Assembly: GCA_001599815.1 (NCBI GenBank)
Contig: BCIA01000005.1
Coordinates: 3,232,472-3,296,471 of the forward strand
Direction: 5' to 3'
Source of the DNA: Furcasterigmium furcatum
Lineage: Eukaryota > Ascomycota > Sordariomycetes > Glomerellales > Plectosphaerellaceae
DNA: 64,000 nucleotides
Part shown: positions 51,918-63,130 of the stretch, one piece after another
Layout: each line of letters opens with the position of its first letter
Position numbering within the stretch: the first letter of the stretch is position 1
Made by a program: the position numbers and the translations under genes
Notes under the pieces: model-generated
The model's input: only the letters and a program-made list of their open reading frames with translations
What the model was told of the DNA's origin: nothing
The model's database searches: none

Positions 51918-53563
51918 ATGTGAGGAGCGCCAGAGGATAAACGAACACGGATGCGGAAAAGCGAGCGCGAAGGATACCCCAGTGGATCTAAGTGTTGAGG
52001 AAGGCCTAGATGCGGTGTTCCAAGAGTTTGGAGGTGGTCATACGACACGGCGGACGAATGCTCTCATGGTCGGTCGACTTGTACATAGGTACATATGTGG
52101 TCGCGGCTCAGACGACGCAGGGATTCGTAATGCTTTGGCGGTGAGCTCGTCCGTCAACAATAAAGTCGTATTCAACAAGCTCTTGTTCGCATTCTGTCCG
52201 ACGGCCACTCGGTTTCCGGGTACGAGCAGTTTCCCGAGTCGGAGGGCAGTGCCCTCTGTCTCAGAGGACATAGCGATTCAAGAGACAGATTCTGCCGCCG
52301 GGACGAGGTTGACCCGTTGTGCTTGCTGCCACTGCCGCCGCCGCCGTGGCCTGGTGATTGTAATGACGAAAGATGGATTATGCATTGAGCGTTGATGCGC
52401 TCGCTGGTTGGTTGGCCGGTCGAGCTGTCACTGAGATTGAACGTCCCCACCTTTTCGTATTCGTGTTTTGGACGGTTGACGGCTGCACAACTCACGCGTT
52501 CGGGCGGTCAAGGTTCGGGTTGCGCAATTATGCAGGGGAAGAGCTATGCTGATTGGCCAATCATGGATGGTTGAGCTGCACAAAATGGTCATGGTCTGAG
52601 GACTGAACATGCGGGGCAGCCGTGAAAGGGGAAAATTAGGCCTGTGAAAACAGAGAGTTTGTGTCTGCGGCGGGTTGAGCGGCCCCCCTGAGATCTCGGC
52701 GGGACAGATCTGCACAGGGCAGGGATTCCCATCGGGGTGTTTGACGCCCCGAGACGATGGCGTGGACCCTCAGGTCCAAAGCCGCCTCTTGGCGCGGCCT
52801 GTCGGAATCTGCGCAGTCAGGGCCTGTTTCTTTTGATCCCAACCAACCCATGCGGAACTGAGGAGTCTTGAAGTCCGTCCCCGGTCACTCACTCCTCGCT
52901 CATCGATCAACTGAGAAGAGGAAAAGTCCAATTGCATTCTTTGCATATCTCAGCTGATGTCCTGGGCCTCATCTGGAGTATCTCCCTCCTCGTGCGGCCA
53001 GCGTCGGACTTGAACCCCTGACGATCCGTTGCCGGTAAAACTCAAACTCGCTCAACAGACAGACAGACAGACGAGAGAACTCATCAGTGAGTTTCCAGGA
53101 GAGAGAGAGACTGTAAGTAAAGTCGAATGCACAAAAACGCCCCCGGACCTGGTCATGCCTGTGCGGCAGTCCCGTCACCTCAAGTTTTGGGCTCCACTTG
53201 ACTTCCCTTTTCTCTCGCCTTAATATTATTTTGCCAGGCCGTCCAGTCGCGGTCAATATCCCGATATCATTCTGATCCACCTCCGCAGAAACCGATAAAC
53301 CTCCTCTGGTCACCTTTTTTCTCCCCCCTTCCCTCTGCCACCACCATCTAGCATTGAAGGAGGTCGCATTCCCATCCCGCCAACCCCCCTCGGCGCCCGC
53401 CCGTCGTCTCTCCTTCTCTCTCTCCTCTCTCCCTTCGTCCCTCGCTTGGCCTTTGCTGTCTCCATCGCTTCGAGAACCGCCGTACGCCCTCGACGTCCCT
53501 CCTCCCTTTCGGCTTTCTCCCGGAAACGACGGCCAGCGCGACAAGATCGCAACAACAGCGACA
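51918..53563. other. 1.6-kb intergenic region and ERG5 leader
   Basis: No supported gene. A CAGA microsatellite lies at 53058-53074. From about 53300 to the ERG5 start the plus strand is strongly CT-rich, as in leaders of highly expressed fungal genes. Frames on the minus strand here are Gly/Arg-rich shadows of that tract. Confidence 0.5.
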
Positions 53564-55303
53564 ATGGACGCCGCCAACACCACCTTCACCTCCGTCCTGG
53601 CTCACGCCAAGCTGGGCAACGTGAACATTCCGCCCCAGATCGACTATGTCATCGACGCCGTCTCCAAGGCCAGCATCTGGACCATTCTGGCCACTCTGCT
53701 GGCCCTCGCTGTCCTCTATGACCAGAGTGCGTTCCCGCTTCCTATCCTCGCTCTCTCTGCCCCCCTCCCTCCGCGCGCCACATGACATGTACTGACCCTT
53801 CTGCGCGCGCAGTCAGCTACATCACCCAAAAGGGCTCCATTGTCGGCCCCGTGATGAAGCTGCCCTTCATGGGCCCCTTCCTCGAGTCCATGAACCCCAA
53901 GTTCCACGAGTACCAGGCCAAGTGGGATAGCGGCGAGCTCAGCTGCGTCTCCGTCTTCCACAAGTTCGTCGTCATCGCGTCCACCCGCGACCTCTCCCGC
54001 AAGATCTATCTCTCCCCCACCTACTGCCAGCCCTGCGTCGTCGACGTCGCGCCCAAGCTTCTCGGCCACGACAACTTCGTCTTCATGGACGGCAAGGACC
54101 ACGTCGACTTCCGCAAGGGCCTCAACTCCCTCTTCACCCGCCAGGCCCTCAACGCCTACCTGCCCGGCCAGGAGGCCATCTACAACGAGTACTTCGGAAA
54201 GTTCGTCGAGGCCACCAACGAGGCCAACGGCGAGGCCATCAAGTTCCAAGTCTGGTACCGCACCCTGACGTGCGCCGTCGCCCTGCGCACCTTCTGCGGC
54301 CACTACATCTCCGACGACGCCGTCGACAAGATCACCCAGGACTACTACCTCATCACCGAGGCTCTCGAGCTCGTCAACTTCCCCATCATCCTCCCCTTCA
54401 CCAAGACCTGGTACGGCAAGAAGGCTGCCGACGTCGTGCTCGCCGAGTTCAGGAAGTGCTCTGCCAAGAGCAAGGTGCGCATGGCCGCCGGCGGCGAGGT
54501 CACCTGCACCATGGACGCCTGGGTCAAGTCCATCCTCGAGTCCAAGGCCTGGCGCGAAGCCGACGCCAAGGGCGAGTCCCTCCCCAAGCCCAGTCCCCTC
54601 CTGCGCGAGTTCTCCGACGACGAGATCTCCAAGACCGTCTTCGCCTTCCTGTTCGCCTCCCAGGACGCCACCAGCTCCGCCGCCACCTGGCTCTTCCAGA
54701 TCATGGCCCAGCGCCCCGACATCCTCGACCGCATTCGCGCCGAGAACCTCGAGGTCCGCAACGGCGACCCCTACGGCGCCGTCGACATGGACCAGCTCGA
54801 GTCCTGCAAGTACACCCGCGCCGTCGTCCGCGAGCTCCTCCGCTACCGCCCCCCGGTCATCATGTCGCCCTACAAGGCCAAGAGGCCCTTCCCCATCACC
54901 CCCGAGTACACCGTCCCCAAGGGCGCCATGATCATCCCCTCCGTCTGGCCCGCCCTCCGCGACCCCGAGGTCTACGAGAACCCCGACACCTTCGACCCCG
55001 AGCGCTACTACACCGGCGACGCCGAGACCAAGGGCGCCAAGAACTATCTCGTCTTCGGCACCGGTCCCCACTACTGCCTCGGCCAGCAATACGCGCAGCT
55101 CAACCTGGCCCTGATGATCGGAAAGGCCTCGCTCATGCTCGACTTCAAGCACCACCCCACGCCGCTGTCTGAGGAGATCAGGGTGTTTGCCACCATCTTC
55201 CCCCTGGTATGTGTTTCTGACTGTCTCGTAAGGAACGTGTTCGGAAAAGCTAACAGCACCGCAGGACGACTGCCCCATGAGCTTCAAGAGCCGCAAGTGG
55301 TAA
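53564..55303 (+). CDS. ERG5: Sterol C-22 desaturase ERG5 (CYP61)
   Basis: Three exons, 53564-53726, 53813-55206 and 55265-55303, giving 531 residues. One N-terminal membrane anchor (ASIWTILATLLALAVLYD) places it in the ER. P450 signatures: FASQDATSSAATW (oxygen-binding I helix, with the CYP61-type DATSS), ELLRYRPP (ExxR) and FGTGPHYCLG with heme Cys476. MGPFLESMNPKFHEY and PCVVDVAPKLL are CYP61-specific and exclude CYP51. The enzyme puts the C22-C23 double bond into ergosterol precursors. The last exon has 12 codons (DDCPMSFKSRKW), matching the family end. The gene uses strongly C-ending codons, a sign of high expression. Confidence 0.97.
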
Positions 55304-56008
55304 AAGTACCGTGCTCGTGAGGCGCCCAGCGACCTGATCGCGCTCGAAATCTTGGATCCTGTGTTTTTTTGGCATGGCGTAGCCCAAATGATTCGCTGCC
55401 GGGCTCCCCCCTTTAATCATTTAATATCTATTCCTGTATATACTTACCTTTTCACATGACCTCTTTTTTTCTTTTTTTGCGGCATGTCCGGCGGCACGAA
55501 GCGTTCGTCCCGGGGCATCGAGGCCTTGGTTAGAGTTGGCGGCCTGGGCATGTCCGCGGCGACGGCATCTCGAGATAAGCGGGTGCGACAGGCCGAGCTG
55601 GGTAGCTGTCGAGTAGAAAGAATATGAGACGACTTGGACGATGCACACGAGAGCGACTCTGAGATGATTGATATTGGTGAATAGCAGAGCGGTACACTCT
55701 GTCAGCTTGTGCCTCGTCTTCTTTTACGGCGACGTTGTTCAACGGGTCGGGATGACGCCAAGCCCGCTCCGTCCGCCGGCGCTAGCGGCTGACCTGCACA
55801 ACCAACTGAACCCCAGAGCTCCAGCTGCAGGGTCGGATAGCTCGTCATCGGCAAAACCTCACCTCTCCAACGTCCCTCGACGCTTGTGAACCCCTCGGCA
55901 CACCCGCTGATCACGATTACTTGCTCACGCCCCTAGGCGGATTATATTCTGAACATCCGGCACATCAATTGTTCTGACCCACCCACCGTTCGGCGTGTCG
56001 ATTCGATC
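55304..56008. other. Intergenic, ERG5 3' flank to rhodanese gene
   Basis: 705 bp. T-rich and AT-rich sequence at 55360-55480 fits the ERG5 3' UTR and poly(A) area. No gene seen. Confidence 0.4.
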
Positions 56009-56658
56009 ATGTCTCTCCGAGTTTCCCTTCTGAGCCCGCGTGCGCTGCGATGCGCGCGCTCTCCGGCAAAGAGGGCATTCAGTGTCACTGCAGCTACGGC
56101 GAGCAGGCACACCCAGACGACAACGACGAGAGCGCAGGCTCCCACGCTGAGGGCGCTGCGCGCCACCCCAGCCGCCGTGAGGGCCTTCTCGTCTGCCAAC
56201 AGCGACGGGGACTTCCACGAGATGTCCCCGCGGGGAACGAAGCTGTGGACGTTCGAGCAGGTCCAGAGGGCCTCCCGGGGGAAGAGTAAGGTCGTCATTG
56301 TCGGTACGTACACGCAACAACCCCCCTCCTGCCTCGCTGAGCTGACCTCCCCGCAACAGACACCCGCGAGCCTGGCGAGCTCGTGCAGACAGGCCGCATC
56401 CCCGGGTCGATCAACATCCCCATCACGACGCACCCCGAGAGCTTTCACGTGCCGGACGACGAGTTCGAGGTGCGATTCGAGTACCCGCGCCCCGGCCGGG
56501 ACGAGGAGCTCGTGTTCTATTGCAAGGCCGGCGTGCGGAGCCGGGCGGCGGCAGCGCTGGCGAAGGAGGCCGGGTGGACCAACGTCGGCGAGTATCCCGG
56601 GAGCTGGCTGGACTGGGAGAAGAACGGCGGCGAAGCCGAGAGGGGCCCGCAGAAGTAA
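56009..56658 (+). CDS. Mitochondrial single-domain rhodanese
   Basis: Two exons, 56009-56303 and 56360-56658 (intron 56 nt), giving 197 residues. The first 65 residues are Arg/Ser/Thr-rich and nearly free of acidic residues (SLRVSLLSPRALRCARSP), a mitochondrial presequence. The rhodanese domain begins at TKLWTFEQV and crosses the intron at VVIVDTREPGEL. It has GRIPGSINIPI and the active-site loop CKAGVRSR with the catalytic Cys, and ends GWTNVGEYPGSWLDW. It resembles yeast Rdl1/Rdl2 and GlpE, which transfer sulfane sulfur. The natural donor and acceptor are unknown. Confidence 0.92.
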
Positions 56659-56881
56659 AGGTGAGCGTCTCGTCAGGCGAGGCTGTAAATATGCTGGCGC
56701 CATGTTTCTGTGCACCAAATAAAAAGCAAAAGGCAGATGGTATTCCTAGATCTATGGTACAGTGTACATGACGGGCACGCCACGCGATGATGCGCGTCTG
56801 ACCCCCCGGGCGATTTCCCCAGGGGCACTAGGGCATTTCCCTCTCCCGTCCTCGCTCGTGTCTTCCGCCGCGTCACATCGC

Positions 56882-57836
56882 CTAGCTGTCGCCGCCGTCC
56901 TTCTTGGCGGGGCTCATATGAGCGAAGAAGAGGATCTTGATGGCCAGCGACAGACCGAAGTGCAGCGCAACGACGACGATGAGTAGGATCTTGCTCGTCT
57001 GGCGGTCGGTAGCGCTCAGGACGGGGTAAAGGTTGCGCAGCAGGAAGGCGACGCTGACGCCGAAGCCGATGGTGACGAAGATCCAGTTGAGGATGTTGAT
57101 GGGCGAGGAGGCGGCCACGGCCACGGGCACCCAGATGAGGTTGGAGTAGCCGTAGAGGGCCCAGCACTCGAGGAGGTTGGCCGACTCGGAGCCGAAGTAC
57201 CGTAGGGCGAGGAAAAGGCCGATGGGGATGAACAGTGTGTAGCCGTAGATGAGACCGGCGGCGCCTGTGGCAGGATGTTAGCATATCGTCCTCTGTCTGT
57301 TTCACTCCTCCATCCGTGTGGAACGTACCACTCAGCAGCGCGAAGTCATAGGCGAAGGGATGGTCGCCCGTATCGGCGAGGTACTGGCTGATCGTTCCGC
57401 CGAGGAAGAGAATCAAGACGACGGTTGTGGCGATCCAGAACGGCCCGTAGAGATCGGGGTTGCCCTCGAGGACATCGAGGAAGTTGGCGCGCGGGTACAG
57501 GGCGGCCCAGCACCGCGAAAGAACGGCCGAGGTGTCGACATCGAAGTACTGTGCGTAGAAGGAGATGGACCAGAGGAAGCGCTTGGAGCCGGAGCCGGAG
57601 GACGACGCAGTCACAGGCGGCGGGAGGCCTGAAGAGCTGGGGCCCTTGCGGCCCCCGGCTGCTGTCTCGTTGAAGTTGGAGTTGTGGAATTCGAGGTTGT
57701 CCTCCTGGAGGTCGGTGTGGCCGAGATCGCCCTGAACAGAGGCATGTTAGTTTCGAGACGAAGGCAGCAGTTTAGCGTCAGGGGCGCTCACGTCGTCGTC
57801 GACGTCTACTACTGCGTCGTAGCCGGAGCCTGACAT
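56882..57836 (-). CDS. YIP1-family Golgi/endosome membrane protein
   Basis: Three exons on the minus strand: 57836-57792, 57731-57329 and 57264-56882, giving 276 residues. The soluble N-terminus has NLEFHNSNF. FYAQYFDVDTSAVLSRC and the entry YPRANFLDVLEGNPDLYGPFWI mark the YIP1 domain, followed by about five membrane segments (TTVVLILFLGG, LFIPIGLFLAL, INILNWIFVTIGFGVSVA, KILLIVVVALHFGLSL among them). The protein ends in a short Lys/Asp tail. The DLYGPFWI and ECWALYGYS motifs are family hallmarks. Members bind Rab GTPases and act in ER-Golgi and endosomal traffic. I read it as the YIPF1/2 (Yip5-like) branch, with less certainty than the family. Confidence 0.88.
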
Positions 57837-58440
57837 TTTGAGTGTTTGCCGGGCTGTGGTGAGATGAGACTGGCTTCGCCGGAACTGCTGGGTTGAGGTG
57901 CTGTCGTGGGTTCAACGCGGGAGTTGACGAGGGTCTGCGTAGTCATTTGGAGCTTCGAGAGCTTCGAGCAAGGTGTCGTAATGGTTGTATGCAAGGTACG
58001 GGGTTTAGTCGCGCGATCGGTTAGAGAGATAAACCCAAGAACTGCGGGGCCGATGCAACCAAGCATGCTACGCATTTAGTGGAGCACGATCATCGAAAGC
58101 TGCAGGACGAGACGAAGCATTGGGACGTGATGCACTGCTTGGTTGTCCAGCGTTTATTTGCAGGCTCAAATGGAGAGCGCAAACTGAGGACTTTGAGGCC
58201 ACTTCTAGTACTGCCTCAGCTTCCAGTTACGCGGCTCGCCTCTCACTACATCTCACTCATGACTGCATCAGATACGTTCATCTTCGTTGGATAATGCCTA
58301 TCGGGTGAGTGCAAGCGCTATAAAGCCAGACAACATAAGGTCCATTGCTTTCTCTGTCCCCTGCACCATCCCACAACCCCTTGCCGGAATGCCGAAACAG
58401 ATCCCCAGACGCCATATCCTTGACATGCCGAGCGTGTCGC
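57837..58440. other. Intergenic between YIP1-family and ubiquitin-L40 genes
   Basis: 604 bp between the YIP1 gene start and the L40 stop, both on the minus strand. It should hold the YIP1-gene promoter and the ubiquitin-gene 3' UTR. No gene seen. Confidence 0.4.
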
Positions 58441-59219
58441 TTATTTGAGCTTCTTCTTGGGGCGGAGCTGGTTGGTGTGGCCGCAGGAGCGCTTGCGGCA
58501 GTTGGTGGCACGGGGAGGAAGACGGGCCTGCGAGGCGTCAGTACGAGGGGTCCGTGGGCTGGCCGGGGCCCGGAGGCTGAACTCACGTAGCACTTGCGGC
58601 AGATCTGCTTGTCGCAGTTGTACTTGGAGGCGAGGATCTTCAGGGAAGGCTCGATGATGCCACCACGGAGGCGGAGGACCAGGTGGAGAGTAGACTCCTG
58701 GAGGGTTGTCAGCAATCAGTCCCGTCGGTTCGTCGGCTGTCCCAATCCATGAAAGACCAGCACTTCCTCTTGCTTGCGCTTGCGCTGCCAAGTCGCATCC
58801 ACCAATTCCGGGAGAGCTCGCCACTGACCTTCTGGATGTTGTAGTCGGAGAGGGTGCGGCCATCCTCAAGCTGCTTGCCGGCGAAGATCAGGCGCTGCTG
58901 GTCGGGGGGGATGCCCTCCTTGTCCTGGATCTTGGACTTGACGTTGTCAATGGTGTCCGAAGACTCCACCTCGAGGGTGATAGTCTTGCCCGTAAGGGTC
59001 TTCACGAAACTGAATGTCGCATTCCCGTCAGCTGCTGCTCATTTTGCCTCCTGTCGCATGTCCTCCAGCTTCGTTCTCGGCGATCTCGGGGTCACGGGGT
59101 CGTCGTTCGGTCGCTCGAGTCGTCGGTCGGGGGGAAGAAGTAAACTCACATCTGCACTGCGACATAGTTAGTACAAAAGGTCTCTCGCTACATGTTTTGG
59201 GCAACATTTGCGACTTACT
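58441..59219 (-). CDS. UBI1: Ubiquitin-ribosomal protein eL40 fusion, start codon split by an intron
   Basis: Minus strand. Coding exons: 59219 (the A of ATG, end of a leader exon), 59156-59150 (TGCAGAT), 59009-58829, 58697-58587 and 58527-58441, giving 128 residues: ubiquitin 1-76 plus eL40 77-128. Ubiquitin is complete, with KTLTGKTITLEV, Lys48 in FAGKQLEDG, Lys63 at an exon end and LRLRGG. The L40 part has CDKQICRKCYARL and ends KKKLK with its zinc-binding cysteines. In the genome the codon before CAG is GTG, so no ATG-CAG exists. Joining donor AGA|GTAAGT at 59218 to acceptor TCGCAG at 59157, with TACTAAC in between, restores A-TG-CAG-AT. The product supplies free ubiquitin and a 60S subunit protein. 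Confidence 0.95.
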
Positions 59220-59557
59220 CTTGCCGGTTTTCGCGAATCTGGTGATGGTTGGCGAAGGACTGACGTTCTGCTGGGCGGGCGACAAATGGTGGGACTCTCG
59301 CTCCGACGAGGTTCAGAAAATTTAGCCCTAGGGCAGGTCATGTGGAAGCGGAGAAAGGTGGAGAAATTCGCCGCACTGAAATTTGGCACCATGTGCGGAA
59401 CCCTCTCACTGTGTGAATCGGGGCACCTGCAACGCCTGTGTGGAACGTCAATAACCACCTTCATTCACTTTCAAGTCGAAGACTCCTGATCGATCATTCT
59501 GACGGCTGTCTGGATTATGATGAGAACTCAATGCGCTTGCTATAATGCTGTGAATAT
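59220..59557. promoter_or_regulatory. Ubiquitin-L40 promoter and leader
   Basis: 338 bp on the 5' side of the ubiquitin gene, up to the RRN7 stop. It contains the leader exon that ends ...GGCAAGA just before the split start codon. No other coding sequence. Confidence 0.55.
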
Positions 59558-61420
59558 CTAGTGAGTTTCGGCGGAGCCAGGTTCTTCCTCAGAGGCAGCA
59601 TCATCCCCGGCTTCGGTATCCGTCTCCCGCTTGTTCCCTGCGGCAGCGGCACGCCTCCTCTCTCTCCTTTTCCACTCCCTGACCTGTATCTCGAGCATAT
59701 TCACTGCCTTCAGCAGCGACAGCGCCGACAGCCCAGCCATCCGGGCGGCGAGTTCGTAGAACACCTGGCCAGGTGGCGGCAAATCCTCCAGCCTTCTGTA
59801 AGAGTAGTACCGGGTGTTGGTCGTCATGCGTTCCTCTGCGACAAACTTGTCAAACGCAACAGCTTCCAACTGAACTTCGATTGCCCTTTGGTTTAAGGCC
59901 TCGTCTGTATCCTCGGGTTGTGCTTGAGGAGGCTGTGTTGCCTCCAATGGAAACAGGTCTGTCAAGAGCTTGTCGCCTTCTGTGATGCTGTCAGTCGGGG
60001 GTTCACGTTCACGTCTGGTGCCGCAGGCGCAGGTGCAGACTCACCACTGCTGTCGATCTGGAGCGACATGTACGTGAAGTACTTCTCTAGCTGCTCGGGG
60101 GTCATGGACGTGATATCATCCACTGTGGCGGTCTGGTAGCTGATGTCTTCCGAGGCCTTTAGGCTGGCGAGGGTCGGTGCCATCAGCGCCTCCCACTTTG
60201 CCCAGTCCAGTTCTGGAATCTGGACATAGTTCCCGTGCTGATCGGGAAGTGCCACGTCCTCGAAAGGGAAGCAGTACTGGGTGGCGAGGACGATGACGGA
60301 GACTAGGAGGATCTCTGGGTGGTGGATGGCGCGTATCCTGGGGATGCCGCTCGGAAAGGAGTAGTTGAGTTCCAGGATGGGGGGTATCCTGCGAGCGACA
60401 GACACCGTTTCGACTGTGAAATGGTCAGCAATCGTGCCTGACATGATGGCTCAAGAAACCGTACTGGGGAGGCAGAGCTCGCGGACGCACTGCAAAGTCA
60501 CCAGGACATCATTCAGAGGGGGGAACTCCATCTCGTAGTTCATCCGATACGAGAGAGCCAAGTTCATGACTGTGGAGTGTAGCTCTCCATCAGCAAGGTT
60601 TGCCAGCTCCGCAGACTGGAAGAGCCTTTGATATGTCGCGGGGAGTCTGTCCCAGATCTCCTTGGGAATATGGTGATGCTGGATGTATCAGTACCGAAAC
60701 CTCAAAGCAGGCGTTTCCAGACATACCGGCTGCTTGTACACAATGTTCCCTCCCCGGGCCCATCTGACGAAGTCACCGATCCGAACCGGTATCCTCAGCA
60801 GCAAACAGCCCAGGTAGCAAAGCGCCAACGTATCTGACACCCTCGGCGTAGGCCACGCATCGCCCATCTCGGAGTTCCAGTCACTCACCCGCCTCTCGCG
60901 GCTTGACGCCCTCGATGGCGTTTCGTTCTCGGACATCTCGACTTGCGAGCTGAACACCGACATCTCCCCGTCGGAGGTCGGTTCATCTAGGGCGGCAGCC
61001 GGGCTTCCCCGGATGCGCAGGTCCCAGAGATCCCGCACGACGGTCTCGAGCTCAGCCTTGAGGCCCTTGGCGTCGATGAGCCACTGGAGCTGCTTCCGCA
61101 GCATGAGCTGTAGGCATTCGAGGTAGAGGTCGCGGGCCGCCCTGCCGCTGAGCTTGAGCTTCTCCTGCTCCCGCACCTCCCTCTCTTTGCGGAAGGTGCG
61201 GCCGGTGGTGCCGAACTCTTCATCGCCGTGCTCGACTTGGATGACGCCCTGGATACATAGTCAGAGGCTGGATCGGGAAGAGAGTGGCGGAACACACCTC
61301 GATCTGATGGCCCTTTGCGCAGAACTGGAGGCCGTTTTCCCAGTACCATTTCTTGCTTTTACAACGACGACAACGCTCTCCTGAGGCAAATCTGTGAAGG
61401 TCACGCCCGTCCGTCTCCAT
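59558..61420 (-). CDS. RRN7: RRN7-like TFIIB-related factor of RNA polymerase I core factor
   Basis: Five exons on the minus strand: 61420-61298, 61248-60727, 60678-60465, 60413-60045 and 59979-59558, giving 549 residues. An N-terminal zinc ribbon has CRRC (17, 20) and C-AKGH (34, 38), with WYWENGLQFC between them. A basic helical B-linker-like part follows (GRTFRKEREVREQEKLKLSG, ECLQLMLRKQLQWLI). Cyclin-like repeats come next, including TLALCYLGCLLLRIPVRIGDFVRW and HHPEILLVSVIVLATQYCFPF. This is the Rrn7/TAF1B architecture; Rrn7 recruits Pol I at the rDNA core promoter. An in-frame upstream extension to 61573 is possible but lacks family character. Confidence 0.93.
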
Positions 61421-62224
61421 GATGGCTTTCGCAGAAGCCTGGAGTATGCTGGATCCTGGGGAGTGAGGTAGTCGCTTGTTGATGAAGTGTGCAGGGCCTA
61501 TGAGCGCCCTCAGGCAGAGACTTGCGCAGGTGGTGTCCCGGGACGCCAAAGGGGGTTTCCCTCTCGGTGGCAAAAAAGATGGCCTGTTGCAGCAGGAAGA
61601 GCGTTCAGGTGAGCACTCATTTTGGCCTTGCTACTGTAGATGTTTTGCTCATGGACATGACATTGGGGTTGGATTTGCGAGGATGGAAGCGAAACGAACT
61701 CCAACACACTCCTCCCTCAGCGCTTTTAGTGACGTTGGATCCACCAGTAGAGTGACACCTTTTTCTGTCCTGCAAAACAATAATAATAGCATCTTCCGCT
61801 GACGTCGCGACGGCTTACAAAACACGTACATCACATGTCAACTCGCCACGGTCACAAATCATGGGGCATTTTGTACATTGTCGCTTCCATAGGACAGAAC
61901 TGTCGCGCCAACGCGGAGCCCTCCCTGCTTTTTATTCTGCTATCCCATTGACTAAAGAGCCTGTCGTGACAGAGACGGGGAGGCGGTCGGTAACAAAGGA
62001 AAATCGAGTCGTTTTGCCATGGCGCGTCGTAGTTGCCGAGGTCATGTTTCCAGCATCATCATCATCAGTTCCTGTCCAGATAGAACCCCATCTACGCAAC
62101 GACCCGCGGGTATTTTGTGACGGGCCAAGAAAATCCCGGGTTTCGCCGAAAACGAAAGCATCAAGTGCAACGGGCCGTGTTCATCAACGTAGAGGATGCG
62201 AACATCTACTGACGGAAAGGCTGC
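61421..62224. other. Intergenic, RRN7 promoter and eIF5A 3' flank
   Basis: 804 bp with no supported gene. TCATCATCATCA near 62055 and a run of A/T near 61770-61790 are simple sequence only. Confidence 0.4.
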
Positions 62225-63130
62225 TTAACCCTGGCGGGGAGCCTCCTTGGCCTCAACGGCGGCCTCCTCACCCATGGCGGTGAGAATGATAACGTCTGCG
62301 GTATGTGTGAGCGAGCGCCATCAGCCGATGCGCGGGGCGGGGAAGACCTACTGGTATCCTTCTCCTCAGTCTTGAAGAGACGCTCGATCTTCTCGCCAAT
62401 CTCGCCGTCGGGCATGCGGACATCGTCCTTGGTGTCACCCTCCTCGTTCATGAGGGAGAGGAAGCCATCGTCGGAGATGTCGAGCTGGAAAACCCGGGTC
62501 AGCGGCACGCGTCGGGACGGGGCGACGGAGAGGGAGGGGAGCTTACAAGCTGGTACTCCTTGCGGGAGACGTTGGGGACGTCCATGTTGTGGGTGGAGGG
62601 GGAGAGATCCTCAAGCTTCTTGCCGGTGAAGATGTCGGTGGCGACAAGGTGAACCTTGGCGTGACCGTGCTTGCCGGTCTTGGAGGTGGACATGTCGATG
62701 ATCTTGCAGGGACGGCCCTTGATGACGACGTGACCGTTCTTGCGCAGAGCAGAGCACTGCATGGGGAAGGTGGTCGAGGCACCGGCATCGGCGGTGTCGA
62801 ACTCGAGCTCGTGCTGTGGCGGGCACCATGGTTAGCCATTATTTCTCATCCCCAGCGCATCTCCAAGGTTTGCCGGGCGGCGGCGACAAGTATTTGCGAC
62901 GGGCGACATGGCAACGACGGCCGAGATGCGTTCATGGACGGGCGGTAGGGTGCAGCGCAGGCGGTCGAGCGTCGCGGGGTTGCTTGTCCCATAATGCGGG
63001 GTGGTGTTTTTTCCGCCCAGGAGCAAGCACCGAGCACTACACCACCACCAGCACCAGGCGCACGCGGGCACAGTGCGTTGCGTTGACGGAAGAGGGTGCG
63101 GGCAGTACTCACAACATTGTCGTCGGCCAT
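62225..63130 (-). CDS. Translation factor eIF5A (hypusine-containing)
   Basis: Four exons on the minus strand: 63130-63113, 62813-62547, 62484-62352 and 62295-62225, giving 162 residues. The first exon is only 18 nt (MADDNV) and is followed by a 299-nt intron, a pattern common in highly expressed fungal translation genes. The body has FDTADAGASTTFPMQCSALRKNG, the hypusine loop STSKTGKHGHAK with Lys54 as the modified residue, and DISDDGFLSLM in the OB-fold domain. The Asn of NVIILT is split over the last junction. eIF5A helps ribosomes pass stalls, notably at proline runs, and aids termination. Confidence 0.97.

Noticed and set aside
52990..53070. tRNA-like T-arm on the minus strand (GGGGTTCAAGTCC)
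   Set aside because: No matching acceptor or anticodon stem could be drawn around it.
53716..55296. 526-codon minus-strand frame opposite ERG5
   Set aside because: Gly/Val/Asp/Leu-rich antisense shadow produced by the C-ending codons of ERG5.
53564..55303. First impression of CYP51 (sterol 14-demethylase)
   Set aside because: MGPFLESMNPKFHEY, FASQDATSS and the short C-terminal end fit CYP61/ERG5, not CYP51.
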